A DNA stretch of 64,000 nt from Sphingobacteriaceae bacterium (GCA_030682795.1 JAUXNJ010000010.1:1-64000); one strand, 5' to 3'; shown: positions 8,822 to 18,029, counted from the first letter of the stretch. The notes: generated by a model from the sequence alone, not told the origin. Numbers and translations are program-made.

Positions 8822-10472
8822 GCCTGCCTGCTTGCACCACATACCAGGTGGTGAGCTGGCCTTTATCGGAAATCCAGCCCGCTTGTTCGTAAACAATATG
8901 ATAGTCGAACTGTGCTTGGGAAACGGCCGATTGAAAATCGCCAAAATTACTGCTGTTTAAAAGCAATAAGGCCTCTGGATGTGCTAATTGCTGCTGCCAG
9001 CGGGAGGCATCAGTAGCTTCTTCATAACTTATCGCTTGGGTGCTGAGATAAAAAGGTAGGCTTGGCAGGTGGAAATTGCGACTCAATAAGAGGGTTTTTT
9101 CTGGATGATTTGCAGCCAAAAAGGAGGCCACTTCCTTGGTGGCACCTCGCAGTTTTTCGATGCCCGGCATCAGTACCAGCCAACCCATTCCCAAAAAGAA
9201 TATACTTTGGGCGAGCATGCTCCTAAAAGCCAGTTCGTATTGCGCTCTTAGTAAAAAAACAGCGGTCATTATCCCTAAAAACAGAAAACCAATGCCCGTG
9301 AAACGAGCCATGTTGATGCCAAAATTGTCGAATAAAAAGCCATCTCCCACAGGGGCGGCTGCCGCAAAGGGCAGACCGAGTCCAAGAGCCAGGCACAGCA
9401 AGAGGTAAAGCAGCAAGCCAGCTCGTAGCCAGTTTTGCCTGCGGAAATTGTAGGTGGGCAAGAGACTGATTTGTTGTCCCAGCAACAAAGCCAATGCTGG
9501 GTAAGCGCCAAGGGCATAGGCGGGTAGTTTCGATTTGAGCAATTCGTAAATCAACCAGCCACTGATGAGCCAGGCAATGAGCATGAACTGCTTAAACTGG
9601 GGGTGGCGCCAACTGTAGCGGCTAAAAAGTTGCTGAAAGGCTTTGGGAAGCAAGGGTACAAAGGGCAAAAAGGCAATGAGGATGGTGGCGAGGTAGTAGC
9701 CTGGAGGGCCAGTTTGGCCGAGCACCTCGTTGTTTACGCGGCTCACGGTGTACCAGTCGATCATCCAGCGGATGAAGGCGCCATCATCGGTTTGCCAGGC
9801 CATGCGCCCCCATGCCAGCAGCGGCAAGGCAGCTAACGGAAACAGCAGCCAAGGGTGGAAGGCGATAATTTTTTTTCTTTCTGGCGAAAACAGTAAGATT
9901 AGTCCGAGCATGCCAATGCTCAAAATGAGTACTGGTGGGCCTTTCACCAGCAAGCCTCCTGCAGTACCAATAACGAAATAAAGCTGTTCTTGCGAGCGGG
10001 GTTGCTGAAAAAAGCGGATGAGCGAGAGTACGGCCAGGGTTTCGAAAAACAACAAGGAGGCGTCGGTAACCGATATCTTAATGAGGTGGGGCAAAAAAAG
10101 ATTGGCGGCAAGCACCCAAGCCGCGGCCTGCGCCGTGGGCTTTCCAAAAACGGCTACGGCCCGGTAGCGGAGCAGCAGCACGGTGCCTACACTTGCTAAA
10201 AAAGCCGGAAATCGTACTGCAAATTCGTTCACGCCCCAGAGTGCATAGCTCACCGCAATGCTCCAAAAATGAAAAGGGGTTTTGCGGTGGATTTCGCTCC
10301 ATAAAAACTCCGGCACCAACCAATTGCCCGACTCCCGCATTTGCCAGGCAAAGGCGGCATAGGCAGACTCATCCTGGTCCCAGACCGACAATCCTGTGCC
10401 TGCCAGCCAAGCGATGCCTAAAAGCAGCACCCACATCCAGGTCTCGTATTTGTGTTTTGGCAGGAGGTCCAC
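8790..10472 (-). CDS. Membrane glycosyltransferase, GT39/ArnT-like
   Basis: Predicted inner-membrane glycosyltransferase using a polyprenyl-phosphate sugar donor, of the ArnT/PMT type. The N-terminal part has the family hallmark WDQDESAYA after the first membrane helix (DE pair thought catalytic), then PFHFWSIAVSYALWG and about 10-12 membrane segments; the last 100 residues are soluble. Acceptor and sugar are unknown. The ORF can begin at a TTG at 10502, which would overlap the upstream gene; I prefer the GTG at 10472 (VDLLPKHKYE), which lies 11 nt after the upstream stop. It ends inside the 3' end of recR. The last residues (RPTTETESAAE) are therefore encoded antisense to recR. Confidence 0.85.
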   Translation of the reverse strand: MDLLPKHKYETWMWVLLLGIAWLAGTGLSVWDQDESAYAAFAWQMRESGNWLVPEFLWSEIHRKTPFHFWSIAVSYALWGVNEFAVRFPAFLASVGTVLLLRYRAVAVFGKPTAQAAAWVLAANLFLPHLIKISVTDASLLFFETLAVLSLIRFFQQPRSQEQLYFVIGTAGGLLVKGPPVLILSIGMLGLILLFSPERKKIIAFHPWLLFPLAALPLLAWGRMAWQTDDGAFIRWMIDWYTVSRVNNEVLGQTGPPGYYLATILIAFLPFVPLLPKAFQQLFSRYSWRHPQFKQFMLIAWLISGWLIYELLKSKLPAYALGAYPALALLLGQQISLLPTYNFRRQNWLRAGLLLYLLLCLALGLGLPFAAAAPVGDGFLFDNFGINMARFTGIGFLFLGIMTAVFLLRAQYELAFRSMLAQSIFFLGMGWLVLMPGIEKLRGATKEVASFLAANHPEKTLLLSRNFHLPSLPFYLSTQAISYEEATDASRWQQQLAHPEALLLLNSSNFGDFQSAVSQAQFDYHIVYEQAGWISDKGQLTTWYVVQAGRPTTETESAAE

Positions 10473-10483
10473 AGCGAGGTGGT

Positions 10484-10837
10484 TTATTCGGTTTCGCCCC
10501 AAGCTTCAAAAAGCTTGTTGATGAAGATGTTTTCTTCTTGGGTAATGCGGTTGTCGGATTTGATGAGGTCCATGGACAGCTGCAAAAAAGCGGAGCGGTC
10601 GGCCGCACTGCTTTGTGAGAAAAAGGCATTCATGGCTTCGCGAAACTCCAGCATTTGCAGCTCTTGGGAAATGGCCTGGAGGCGAATGCGTTCGGTTTGC
10701 ATGGTGGCAGCCATGGTTGGCGCATCAAACTGATTGCCTAAAAAATCTAGAATAAGTGCATGTTCTTCCGCCATGTGTTCTCCATCTACATTGGCCAAAA
10801 TCATGAGCATTTTATAACCTGCGGTGACTTTATTCAT
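10484..10837 (-). CDS. Small helical protein, possibly TerB-like
   Basis: Soluble 117-aa protein of unknown function. It is nearly all alpha-helical, and the spacing of LMILANVDGEHMAEE and LIKSDNRITQEENIFINKLF recalls the two acidic helical hairpins of TerB-like tellurite-resistance domains, where the acidic residues bind metal. The resemblance is by eye and moderate. The ORF track starts at a TTG (10861); the ATG at 10837, preceded by AAAGAGAAAG, is a better start. It lies between the HAD phosphatase (53 nt) and the glycosyltransferase in the same direction, so co-transcription is likely. Confidence 0.7.
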   Translation of the reverse strand: MNKVTAGYKMLMILANVDGEHMAEEHALILDFLGNQFDAPTMAATMQTERIRLQAISQELQMLEFREAMNAFFSQSSAADRSAFLQLSMDLIKSDNRITQEENIFINKLFEAWGETE

Positions 10838-10890
10838 AGCTTTCTCTTTAACGTGACACAAAAAAATGGCTTTTTGCGCAATCTTGTTTG

Positions 10891-11331
10891 TTAATCTTTG
10901 AAAACTTCGATGGTTTTGGTCATGCGCACCAAATCGGTGAATTTGCCTTCGTAGCGGGTAGCCCGTACAATGTGGTTGTCGATCCAGTGGTAATTGCCGC
11001 CGCGGGGCTTGTTCATCAGCAGACCGTGGTACTTAAAGCCGTATTCTTGGAGCCAAGTTTCGGTTATCTCTCGTAAGTCTTCTGTTCTAGAGGTGAAAAA
11101 GGTAATGATGTGGCCCTCTTCATGCCACTTATTCACCATTTCGAGCGCATCGGGGAAAGGTTTGCAGTGTCGCATACGCTCGGGTTCCTCGTTGGGAACG
11201 TCTTCGGTTACGGTGCCATCAATGTCGATGAGGAAGTTGCGGACTTCGGAGGGCAGGAGCGGACTGGCGGCTTTGCCTTGTTCGTCGAAGGCCTCATTCA
11301 GACTGGGGAGTGGGGGCTGTTGCTGGGACAT
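10891..11331 (-). CDS. HAD superfamily phosphatase-like protein
   Basis: Predicted cytoplasmic phosphohydrolase of the haloacid dehalogenase superfamily. Motif I is complete (FLIDIDGTVTED, with nucleophile and acid/base Asp), motif II is FFTSRTED, a lysine sits in MNKPRGGNY, and HWIDNH may supply the late acidic residue. Cap domain is minimal, so the substrate may be a larger molecule. Homologs in Bacteroidota are sometimes named phosphoheptose isomerase, which the sequence does not support. I place the start at the ATG at 11331 (MSQQQPPLPSLNEAF); the longer ORF runs 105 nt further into the preceding gene. Even so it overlaps that gene by 38 nt. Confidence 0.8.
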   Translation of the reverse strand: MSQQQPPLPSLNEAFDEQGKAASPLLPSEVRNFLIDIDGTVTEDVPNEEPERMRHCKPFPDALEMVNKWHEEGHIITFFTSRTEDLREITETWLQEYGFKYHGLLMNKPRGGNYHWIDNHIVRATRYEGKFTDLVRMTKTIEVFKD

Positions 11332-11839
11332 GGGCGGGTAGCGTGGTAGGGTTGAAATTGAAATCGGTGATGCGTAGCTTACCCGCATCAGTAGTTTTGT
11401 AGGTGCGCAGGCCGATCCTGTAAAATAAGGCAGCACCAGTGAGCATGGCTGCTGAGCTGACGATGGCAGAATTAGTCACCAACGGCCTACTGCCTGAGCT
11501 AACGCCATTGATGGCAACGATGGCTGGCCAAAGTACACCTGCAATACCTAAATTGGCGGCTGCACCAAGGGCTGCTGCTTTGTAGGTGCGTACCGCCTGA
11601 ATTTGGTTGAGACCAACTTTAAAGCCGGCTACAATTAAGGTGTCGTTCAGTAACCATTCAATATCGCCGCTGATCCAGCCGTGTGGACCAACCTTCAGCT
11701 GAATGCGGTCTCCTTCATAAAAACGCTTGCCCAGTTGCCCGTTTTTTTTGTAAACAGACAATTGTTTGCTCTGGGCAAAGCACAAATCGGCCCCACCAAC
11801 GAGGAGGATAAGCAAAGGAAAAACAACTTTTTTAAGCAC
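11294..11839 (-). CDS. Exported protein of unknown function
   Basis: I do not recognise a family. The 181-aa product has a signal peptide (VVFPLLILLVGGADLCFAQ), a short beta-rich part including KRFYEGDRIQLKVG and GWISGDIEWLLNDTLIVAG, then two hydrophobic stretches (about 95-112 and 130-145) that could be membrane helices, and a Pro/Thr-rich tail. It is the first gene of the group running through HAD, TerB-like and glycosyltransferase genes, and its 3' end overlaps the HAD start by 38 nt. A role at the envelope is only an inference from the signal peptide. Confidence 0.75.
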   Translation of the reverse strand: MLKKVVFPLLILLVGGADLCFAQSKQLSVYKKNGQLGKRFYEGDRIQLKVGPHGWISGDIEWLLNDTLIVAGFKVGLNQIQAVRTYKAAALGAAANLGIAGVLWPAIVAINGVSSGSRPLVTNSAIVSSAAMLTGAALFYRIGLRTYKTTDAGKLRITDFNFNPTTLPAHVPATAPTPQSE

Positions 11840-11976
11840 CCTTAAAACTACAAATTATTCAATTCGCGCGGTAATGCTATTTGTGTAAAACAAATAAAAC
11901 AACATTCGAAATAAATAAGCCGTCGGTAATGGTTAGCTGCTGGACCCTTTGTATCGATTATTTTTTGCTCGATCGT

Positions 11977-12714
11977 TTAACGATTCGACTGTGAAGGTGC
12001 GATGCCGTAAAACTTCTTATAGCTGTAGCTGAAATAGCTCAAGCTGTTGAAGCCGGTAGTTTGTGCTATATCGGAGAGTGTGCCTGCATTTCTTTCAATC
12101 ATTTTTCTGGCCTTTTCAAGTCTATACTCTCGAATGAGTTGATTGAGGTTTTTATTGACACTGCTTTTTATTTTGCGCTGGATGGTCGACTTGCTGATGC
12201 CTAAGTGTTTAGCTATCATGTCAACAGAGAGGTTGTAATCGCTCAAGTGTTCCTCAATGTATTGAATGATGTCGCGGATCATCTGTTCGCTTTTTGGGAT
12301 GATGTTGTCTTCGCTGACAGCAATCAGCCCCTTTTTTAGCATTTTTTGATGCTTCTGGATGAGGTTGGAAGACCGTGCTAGCAATTCTTCTGCCGAAAAG
12401 GGCTTTACAATGTAGTCGTCGGCACCCAATTGTAAGCCTTCTATTTTAGACTCCATCATGGTTTTGGCGGTCAGAAAAATGACGGGCACAAATTCGGTAG
12501 CTGGATTTTTCTTTAGTCTGAGTAGGAGGGCAAAGCCATCTTCCTCGGGCATTATTACATCTGAAACGATGAGGTCGGGAAAGAACTTCAACGCTTTTTC
12601 GTAGCCGCTTTTACCATTATCGGCTGATTCTACTTGGTAATGCTGCGATTGAAACAGTTCCATGATGTTTTCACGAAGTTGCACTTCGTCTTCAATGATA
12701 AGTACTCTGTTCAT
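11977..12714 (-). CDS. Response regulator with AraC-type DNA-binding domain
   Basis: Transcription factor of a two-component system. Residues 1-120 form a receiver domain: acidic pair E8/D9, phospho-acceptor D52 (LIVSDVIMPEEDG), T82 and K104 (DDYIVKPF). Residues about 145-245 are an AraC/XylS double helix-turn-helix (MIAKHLGISKSTIQRKIKS and LSDIAQTTGFNSLSYFSYSYKK). The 245-aa length is normal for this layout. The start overlaps the last 4 nt of the sensor kinase gene, a strong sign that the two form a cognate pair. Target genes are unknown. Confidence 0.92.
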   Translation of the reverse strand: MNRVLIIEDEVQLRENIMELFQSQHYQVESADNGKSGYEKALKFFPDLIVSDVIMPEEDGFALLLRLKKNPATEFVPVIFLTAKTMMESKIEGLQLGADDYIVKPFSAEELLARSSNLIQKHQKMLKKGLIAVSEDNIIPKSEQMIRDIIQYIEEHLSDYNLSVDMIAKHLGISKSTIQRKIKSSVNKNLNQLIREYRLEKARKMIERNAGTLSDIAQTTGFNSLSYFSYSYKKFYGIAPSQSNR

Positions 12715-14741
12715 AAGGGAAGTTCTAGGATAAAGGTGGTGCCACCGAGCCGATGGCTGTTAAAATGGATTTTGCCTCCATGGAGGTCGATGAATTCTTT
12801 CACCACCACCAGGCCAAGACCGGTGCCGGGGGTTTGGTCTACATTGCTGCCGCGGAAAAAGGGCTCGAATACGCGTTTTTTATCACTGGCGTGGATGCCA
12901 ATGCCATAGTCGCGTACCAAAATTTCAACCTTTTTGCGTTTGAATTGGAGGGTGATTTCAGGCGCGGGTTTGCCAGTTGAGAATTTAAGGGCATTGCTCA
13001 ATAAATTCATCAGACAGTGGGTGATGAGTTGTTCATCGATGGCTGCCGTCTTGGGTTTCCCAATTTGGATAAAGCGTGGAATTCTTGGGTCTGGACCGTT
13101 GCTGTAGTGATGTGCCAGTAGGTTCACAATCAATTCGTTGAGATACACTTGTTTGAGCTGTAGCTTGGTTTTGCCGGCCTGCATTTTGCCCAATAGCAGG
13201 ATATCGTTCATGAGGTCGCCCACACGGTGGATCTCGGTGCCCATCTTCTCAAAATGCTTTTCGCACATTTGCCGCAAATGCTCATCGGCCGTTTGCAGGT
13301 AGATACGCAGGATGTCGAGACTCGATTGGATGGTGGCCAGGGGTGTTCTGAATTCATGGGAGGCCATCATGATAAAACGGGAGCGCAGTTCCATGAGCTC
13401 TTTTTCTTTTTCAATGGCCCTGGCGGTATCTTCTTCCGCCTTTTTTCGCTCTATAATGTCTACAATGGTGCCGGTAGAACCGATGGTTTCGCCAGTGGGA
13501 CTCAAAATCCGCTTGGTTTTTACTTCTGCCCATACCACTTTGCCCGATTTGTGTTGGTATTGAAGCTCCACATTGGTGTAGGTGTGGGGCGATCGGTTCA
13601 TTTTATCCAATGTAGGCTGAACACTTGGCAGTGCGCTTGGTGCTAAAAACAACCTACCTTGCTTGCCAAGTGATTCTGCCACTGTGTAGCCGGTAAGTTG
13701 CTCCCACGACTGGTTGAGGAAGGTAATATTGCCTTGGGCATCTGATTCAAAAACCACTTCCCGCAGGTTATTAACCAAATTGCGATACTGCCGTTCATTT
13801 TCTCCTAATACCTGCTCATGTATTTTGCGCTCGGTGATGTCGGTATCACTGCCCGCAATGCGAACCGGTTGGCCATCGGCAGCTAGCTCTACCGCGCTGC
13901 GACTCAATACCCAAATGTAGTGCCCGTTGCCATGCCGCATGCGGTACTCTATATCGTTGGTGCCCGTACCAGAGCTCATAAATGCACGCAGGTTTTCATC
14001 CACTCGCTGTTTGTCATCGGGATGGATGAGGTCGAGCCAGCGGTCATAGGTCCAAGTAAATGTAGTTTCCTCAAAGCCGAACATTTGCTTCCAGCGTTGA
14101 CTCACATAGGTTTGGTCGGTCACTAGGTTGATGTCCCAAATGCCGTCTTTGGAGCCCTTCAGCGCCAAATCAAACTGCTTGTTTTTTTCTTCCAGTTCGT
14201 TACGCAGTTGTAAGTTTTCGATGAAAAAGCCGAAGGCATTGGCCAGGGTTTGCAAGGCGCTGATTTCAGCCGCCTCCCATTGTCTTTCTTCCTGGCAGGC
14301 ATCGTAGCCAATGAAGCCCCAAAGCTCATTTTTGCAAAGAATGGGTAAAAAGAGAAAGGCCTGTATTTCTTGCTCGGCCATGATGCTTTTAAAGGGTTCG
14401 GGACAATCGGCTACTGCACCGTAAACAGCTTGTCCCGCTTTCAAGCGTTGGTATAAATCAGGATAAATAGCGTACGGCAATCCTTGCAGTTCGGGGTTTT
14501 CGATTTGGATGCTTACGCCCTCACTGGCCCACTCTACCAATTGATTCATCAGGGGATTTTCCTGATCAAAACTGTTTTTAAAGATGTAGCAGCGGTCCAC
14601 TTGAGCCGATTTACCCATGATTTCGACCACGGAGGCAATGGTTTGGTCGAAGTCTTGATAACGCACCAATTGCAACGAGGCTTGGGCCACGCCTAACAAA
14701 GTGCCTTCTAAAGGGTGCAGCGACTGTATTTCCTTTAACAT
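12711..14741 (-). CDS. Sensor histidine kinase, GAF-PAS-PAS-HisKA-HATPase
   Basis: Sensor of the two-component pair with the following response regulator. Without any membrane segment it is likely cytoplasmic. In the longer ORF numbering, a GAF domain covers about 40-205, a PAS/PAC pair 215-335, a second PAS/PAC 342-462, the HisKA dimerisation helix holds H489 (MASHEFRTPLATIQSSLDIL), and the ATPase domain shows the N box (CLMNLLSNALKFS), VRDYGIGIH and GTGLGLVVVKEF. The listed ORF starts at a GTG at 14822; I choose the ATG at 14741 (MLKEIQSLHPLEG), which begins just before the GAF domain. The upstream gap to lpdA is shared with its promoter. The signal sensed is unknown. Confidence 0.93.
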   Translation of the reverse strand: MLKEIQSLHPLEGTLLGVAQASLQLVRYQDFDQTIASVVEIMGKSAQVDRCYIFKNSFDQENPLMNQLVEWASEGVSIQIENPELQGLPYAIYPDLYQRLKAGQAVYGAVADCPEPFKSIMAEQEIQAFLFLPILCKNELWGFIGYDACQEERQWEAAEISALQTLANAFGFFIENLQLRNELEEKNKQFDLALKGSKDGIWDINLVTDQTYVSQRWKQMFGFEETTFTWTYDRWLDLIHPDDKQRVDENLRAFMSSGTGTNDIEYRMRHGNGHYIWVLSRSAVELAADGQPVRIAGSDTDITERKIHEQVLGENERQYRNLVNNLREVVFESDAQGNITFLNQSWEQLTGYTVAESLGKQGRLFLAPSALPSVQPTLDKMNRSPHTYTNVELQYQHKSGKVVWAEVKTKRILSPTGETIGSTGTIVDIIERKKAEEDTARAIEKEKELMELRSRFIMMASHEFRTPLATIQSSLDILRIYLQTADEHLRQMCEKHFEKMGTEIHRVGDLMNDILLLGKMQAGKTKLQLKQVYLNELIVNLLAHHYSNGPDPRIPRFIQIGKPKTAAIDEQLITHCLMNLLSNALKFSTGKPAPEITLQFKRKKVEILVRDYGIGIHASDKKRVFEPFFRGSNVDQTPGTGLGLVVVKEFIDLHGGKIHFNSHRLGGTTFILELPL

Positions 14742-14879
14742 CGGGATAAAGTTAAGAAAACACCGCACAAGCAAATTAAATGGCAACAATGTTGCGTAAA
14801 TATTTTTTTGCAGCTGAAGCACAATGATGAGCAGCAGCCATTTGTGGCGATTTTTCGTGCAAAAGCTGTCGTTTTCCCG

Positions 14880-14887
14880 TATTTTTG
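14880..14887 (+). promoter_or_regulatory. -7 promoter element of lpdA (TATTTTTG)
   Basis: TATTTTTG matches TAnnTTTG and ends 8 nt before the chosen lpdA ATG. The -33 region (TTCG-like) is weak. Confidence 0.5.
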
Positions 14888-14895
14888 TGAAAATT

Positions 14896-16305
14896 ATGGA
14901 TATGCAATACGATTTAGCCGTTATCGGCTCTGGTCCTGGTGGTTACGTAGCCGCCATTCGGGCTGCGCAACTCGGACTCAAAACCGCCATCATTGAACGT
15001 TACAACACTCTTGGGGGCACTTGCTTGAACGTAGGCTGCATTCCTTCGAAGGCCATGCTCGACTCCTCTGAGCATTTTCACAATGCCGAGCATACTTTTA
15101 AAGGGCACGGCATCGACCTTACGGGCTTGAAGGTGAACCTTCCCCAAATGATCAGCCGTAAAAACGAAGTGGTGAAGCAAAATGTCGACGGCATTGCCTT
15201 CCTCATGAAAAAAAATAAAATCACGGTGTACCATGGTCATGGTTCATTTGCCGATGCCAACACCATTTCCATCGCGAAAGAGGACGGTAGCAGCGAACAA
15301 ATCACGGCCAAAAATGTGATCATTGCCACAGGTTCGAAGCCGGCTACCGTTCCAGGCGTTGAAATCGATAAAAAACGCATCATTACTTCTACCGAGGCCC
15401 TCAATTTACCAGAAGTGCCCAAGAGCATGGTGGTGATTGGTGGCGGTGTAATTGGCATGGAGCTCGGCTCGGTGTACGCCCGCTTGGGTGCTAAAGTCAC
15501 CGTTGTGGAGTTCACCAACAGCCTCATTCCTACCATGGATGCGGCTATGGGGCGTGAATTGCAGAAGTCGCTGGCCAAGTTAGGCTTTGAGTTTCATTTC
15601 GGACACAAGGTAACCTCGGTGGTGACCAAGGGCAAACAGACTGTGGTAACCTACGAAGACTTAAAAACGGGCGAGGTAAAAGAACTCAAGGCCGATTATA
15701 CCCTTGTTTCAGTAGGCCGCAAGCCGTATACCGACAGTTTGAACCTCGACAAAGCCGGTTTGCAAACCGACGAACGCGGTCGGGTAGCGGTAAACGACCA
15801 CCTACAAACCGCGGTGCCGCACATTTACGCCATTGGCGATGTGGTGCGCGGGGCTATGCTGGCGCACAAAGCCGAAGAAGAAGGGGTGTATGTGGCGGAG
15901 TTAATCGCGGGACAAAAGCCGCACATCAACTACCTGCTCATTCCCAATGTGGTGTACACCTGGCCAGAAGTGGCAAGTGTGGGCCATACCGAGCAGGAGC
16001 TCAAAGAGGCTGGTACACCCTACAAATCGGGTCAGTTTCCGTTCAAAGCCAGTGGTCGCGCCCGCGCCTCCGGTGATGTAGATGGTGTAGTAAAAGTGTA
16101 CGCGCACAAAGACACCGACGAAATTTTAGGCGTGCACATGATTGGTCCACGCGTAGCCGACATGATTGCCGAAGCCGTAGTAGCCATGGAATTCCGTGCC
16201 AGCGCCGAAGACATCGCGCGCATGAGTCACGCCCACCCTACCTATACCGAAGTATTTAGAGAAGCTTGTTTGGCGGCTACTGCCAATCGCGCTTTGCATA
16301 TGTAA
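14896..16305 (+). CDS. lpdA: Dihydrolipoyl dehydrogenase (E3)
   Basis: FAD flavoenzyme that reoxidises dihydrolipoamide of the 2-oxoacid dehydrogenase and glycine cleavage complexes, giving NADH. The protein shows the FAD-binding start (DLAVIGSGPGGYVAAIRAA), redox-active disulfide C43/C48 (GGTCLNVGCIP), the NAD-binding GGGVIGMELGSV loop, the YAIGDVVRGAMLAHKAEEEG FAD motif and the C-terminal AHPTYTEVFREA with the catalytic His-Glu pair. The ORF extends upstream, but the ATG at 14896 (MDMQYDLAV) gives the standard 469-aa length and lies just after a -7 element. It is monocistronic: a strong terminator follows. Confidence 0.96.
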   Translation: MDMQYDLAVIGSGPGGYVAAIRAAQLGLKTAIIERYNTLGGTCLNVGCIPSKAMLDSSEHFHNAEHTFKGHGIDLTGLKVNLPQMISRKNEVVKQNVDGIAFLMKKNKITVYHGHGSFADANTISIAKEDGSSEQITAKNVIIATGSKPATVPGVEIDKKRIITSTEALNLPEVPKSMVVIGGGVIGMELGSVYARLGAKVTVVEFTNSLIPTMDAAMGRELQKSLAKLGFEFHFGHKVTSVVTKGKQTVVTYEDLKTGEVKELKADYTLVSVGRKPYTDSLNLDKAGLQTDERGRVAVNDHLQTAVPHIYAIGDVVRGAMLAHKAEEEGVYVAELIAGQKPHINYLLIPNVVYTWPEVASVGHTEQELKEAGTPYKSGQFPFKASGRARASGDVDGVVKVYAHKDTDEILGVHMIGPRVADMIAEAVVAMEFRASAEDIARMSHAHPTYTEVFREACLAATANRALHM

Positions 16306-16341
16306 AAGCATTTGCTGGCCTGTTTGGGCTGGATTTATAGG

Positions 16342-16376
16342 AAGCGACCGTTGTGTAGACAGCGGTCGCTTTTTTG
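16342..16376 (+). terminator. Rho-independent terminator of lpdA
   Basis: AAGCGACCG pairs perfectly with CGGTCGCTT around a 12-nt loop and is followed by TTTT. Confidence 0.92.
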
Positions 16377-16480
16377 TTGCGCATTGGTGCAGCTAAAGCC
16401 GTTTTTCTTCCAATTCAAAAAATTTAACATTTCGATTCCAGAATTTTTCCTTTCATTTGTGATATTAAAATGATATTAAA

Positions 16481-17356
16481 ATGATTCAAGAAAAAACCCT
16501 TCTACCAAAATCAGGCTACCTCCAGTTGCTGGTTAGCCTGTTGCTGCTGCTAGGCGCTATCCTGTTTTTCGTTCAGCAAAATCAAAATCCTGGTCCTTTG
16601 TTTTGGCTTCCCGGCCTCATACTTAGCCTTGCTTGGCTGGTGCATTTGCCTGGCTTCCTCATCGTTAATCCCAACGAAAGCATGGTGATGGTGCTTTTTG
16701 GCACTTACAAAGGCACGGTAAAGGAATTTGGCTTTTTCTGGGCCAATCCCTTCTACACCAAGAAAAAAGTATCGCTGCGGGCCATGAACCAAAACGGCGA
16801 GAAGCTCAAGGTGAACGACAAAGTGGGCAATCCCATTGAAATTGCTGCCGTATTGGTGTGGCAAGTGGCCGACACCAGCAAGGCGAGTTTTGCGGTAGAT
16901 AACTATGTAAAATATGTAGAAACCCAGAGCGAGGCCGCGGTGCGTTCGTTGGCAGGTACCTATCCTTACGATGAGTTTGAGTTGGAAGGCGCCGAAATCA
17001 CCTTGCGTGGCAACGCGCCATTGGTGAATGAAGAGCTCGAAAAGCAACTCTCGGAGCGTCTAGAGCGCGCTGGGGTAGAGGTGATCGAAGCCCGCATCAG
17101 TCACTTGGCCTATGCACCGGAAATTGCGGGTGCTATGTTGCAGCGGCAGCAGGCCTCAGCCGTAGTGGCTGCCCGCCATAAAATTGTGGAAGGCGCTGTG
17201 GGCATGGTCGAAATGGCCCTCGAGCAACTGAGTCAAAAACAAGTGGTGGAGCTCGACGAAGAGCGCAAGGCCGCCATGGTGAGTAATTTATTGGTGGTGT
17301 TGTGCAGCGATCGTGCGGCATCGCCCGTAGTAAACGCAGGGAGTCTGTACCATTAA
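16481..17356 (+). CDS. SPFH (band 7/stomatin-like) membrane protein
   Basis: Likely an inner-membrane scaffold protein of the stomatin/prohibitin/flotillin group. Two hydrophobic segments (about residues 13-32 and 40-60) precede an SPFH domain (about 60-240) with [38 protein letters not shown] and the conserved [17 protein letters not shown] segment. The C-terminus is helical and may oligomerise. The 291-aa length is normal. It begins a compact group: the RHH protein starts 3 nt later, followed by two further overlapping genes. SPFH proteins organise membrane microdomains or protease complexes in other bacteria; the partner here is unknown. Position after the lpdA terminator implies its own promoter in the AT-rich 100 nt upstream. 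Confidence 0.9.
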   Translation: MIQEKTLLPKSGYLQLLVSLLLLLGAILFFVQQNQNPGPLFWLPGLILSLAWLVHLPGFLIVNPNESMVMVLFGTYKGTVKEFGFFWANPFYTKKKVSLRAMNQNGEKLKVNDKVGNPIEIAAVLVWQVADTSKASFAVDNYVKYVETQSEAAVRSLAGTYPYDEFELEGAEITLRGNAPLVNEELEKQLSERLERAGVEVIEARISHLAYAPEIAGAMLQRQQASAVVAARHKIVEGAVGMVEMALEQLSQKQVVELDEERKAAMVSNLLVVLCSDRAASPVVNAGSLYH

Positions 17357-17359
17357 AGC

Positions 17360-17545
17360 ATGAGTGTAAACAAAAAAGCCTTCGCGCTACGCTTGAGTCC
17401 CGAATTACTCGAAGCCCTCGAAAAGTGGGCGCAGGATGAGTTTCGGTCGGTGAACGGACAAATTGAGTTCGTGCTCACCCAAGCCGTGCGCGCTCGAGGC
17501 AAAAACAAAAACAAAAAACCGAACGATGGCCAAGGTAGTATTTGA
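17360..17545 (+). CDS. Small ribbon-helix-helix (Arc-like) protein
   Basis: A 61-aa protein with an Arc/MetJ-type ribbon-helix-helix signature: [20 protein letters not shown] is the beta strand plus helix 1 and [20 protein letters not shown] is helix 2. Such proteins dimerise and bind DNA through the strand. The lysine- and asparagine-rich tail (KNKNKKPN) is typical of this small family. It starts 3 nt after the SPFH stop and overlaps the next gene by 20 nt. Pairing with an SPFH gene is something I recall from other Bacteroidota, so it is probably a conserved partner rather than an orphan antitoxin, but no toxin is adjacent. Confidence 0.85.
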   Translation: MSVNKKAFALRLSPELLEALEKWAQDEFRSVNGQIEFVLTQAVRARGKNKNKKPNDGQGSI

Positions 17546-18029
17546 AGAAAAGCAGCGCATGCGGCAATGGTGGATTTTGCTCCTTACCCTCGGGATAGTG
17601 GCTTTTTCTACCTATGCCTTGCTGTATCAGTTGGTAACCGGAGTAGGGGTGGGAACGAATCCGCCACCCCTCGGGATGATGGTTGCGATAGAAATAGCAT
17701 TGATATTGATGTTGTTTTTTATTTGGAGGATGGAGTTGGGGGTGCGGATGGATGCAGCAGGTATACACTACCGTTTTTGGCCCTTTTTCAACTGGCGACA
17801 TCGCATTTGGGCGGAGTTGCAAAGCGTGGAGGTGCGGCAGTACAAGCCGTTGCTTGAATACGGCGGCTGGGGATTGCGACTAGGTATGAAAGGCTGGGCC
17901 TACAACATGGCTGGCAATAAAGGCATCCAATTGGTGCTGCAAAATGGCGACCGCTTGTTGCTGGGCACCCAAAAGCCGGAAGAAGCTGAGGCAGCTATTG
18001 CGCGTTTAAAAGTGGTTCGGCATGACTAA
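17526..18029 (+). CDS. Two-helix membrane protein (DUF6141-like)
   Basis: A 167-aa membrane protein. Two hydrophobic helices (about residues 14-36 and 50-70) are followed by a compact beta-rich cytoplasmic domain with [40 protein letters not shown] and [15 protein letters not shown]. The pattern recalls PH-like domains, and the protein resembles what I remember as DUF6141; the family name is recalled, not checked. I use the ATG at 17526 ([16 protein letters not shown]) instead of the ORF start at 17463, because it gives a normal cytoplasmic N-terminus. It overlaps the RHH gene by 20 nt and the SDR gene by 8 nt, suggesting coupled translation. Confidence 0.78.
   Translation: MAKVVFEEKQRMRQWWILLLTLGIVAFSTYALLYQLVTGVGVGTNPPPLGMMVAIEIALILMLFFIWRMELGVRMDAAGIHYRFWPFFNWRHRIWAELQSVEVRQYKPLLEYGGWGLRLGMKGWAYNMAGNKGIQLVLQNGDRLLLGTQKPEEAEAAIARLKVVRHD

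Noticed and set aside
10891-11331. Phosphoheptose isomerase
   Set aside because: The sequence has HAD motifs (DIDGT) and no SIS domain.
17360-17545. RHH protein as antitoxin of a toxin-antitoxin pair
   Set aside because: The neighbours are an SPFH protein and a membrane protein, neither of toxin type.
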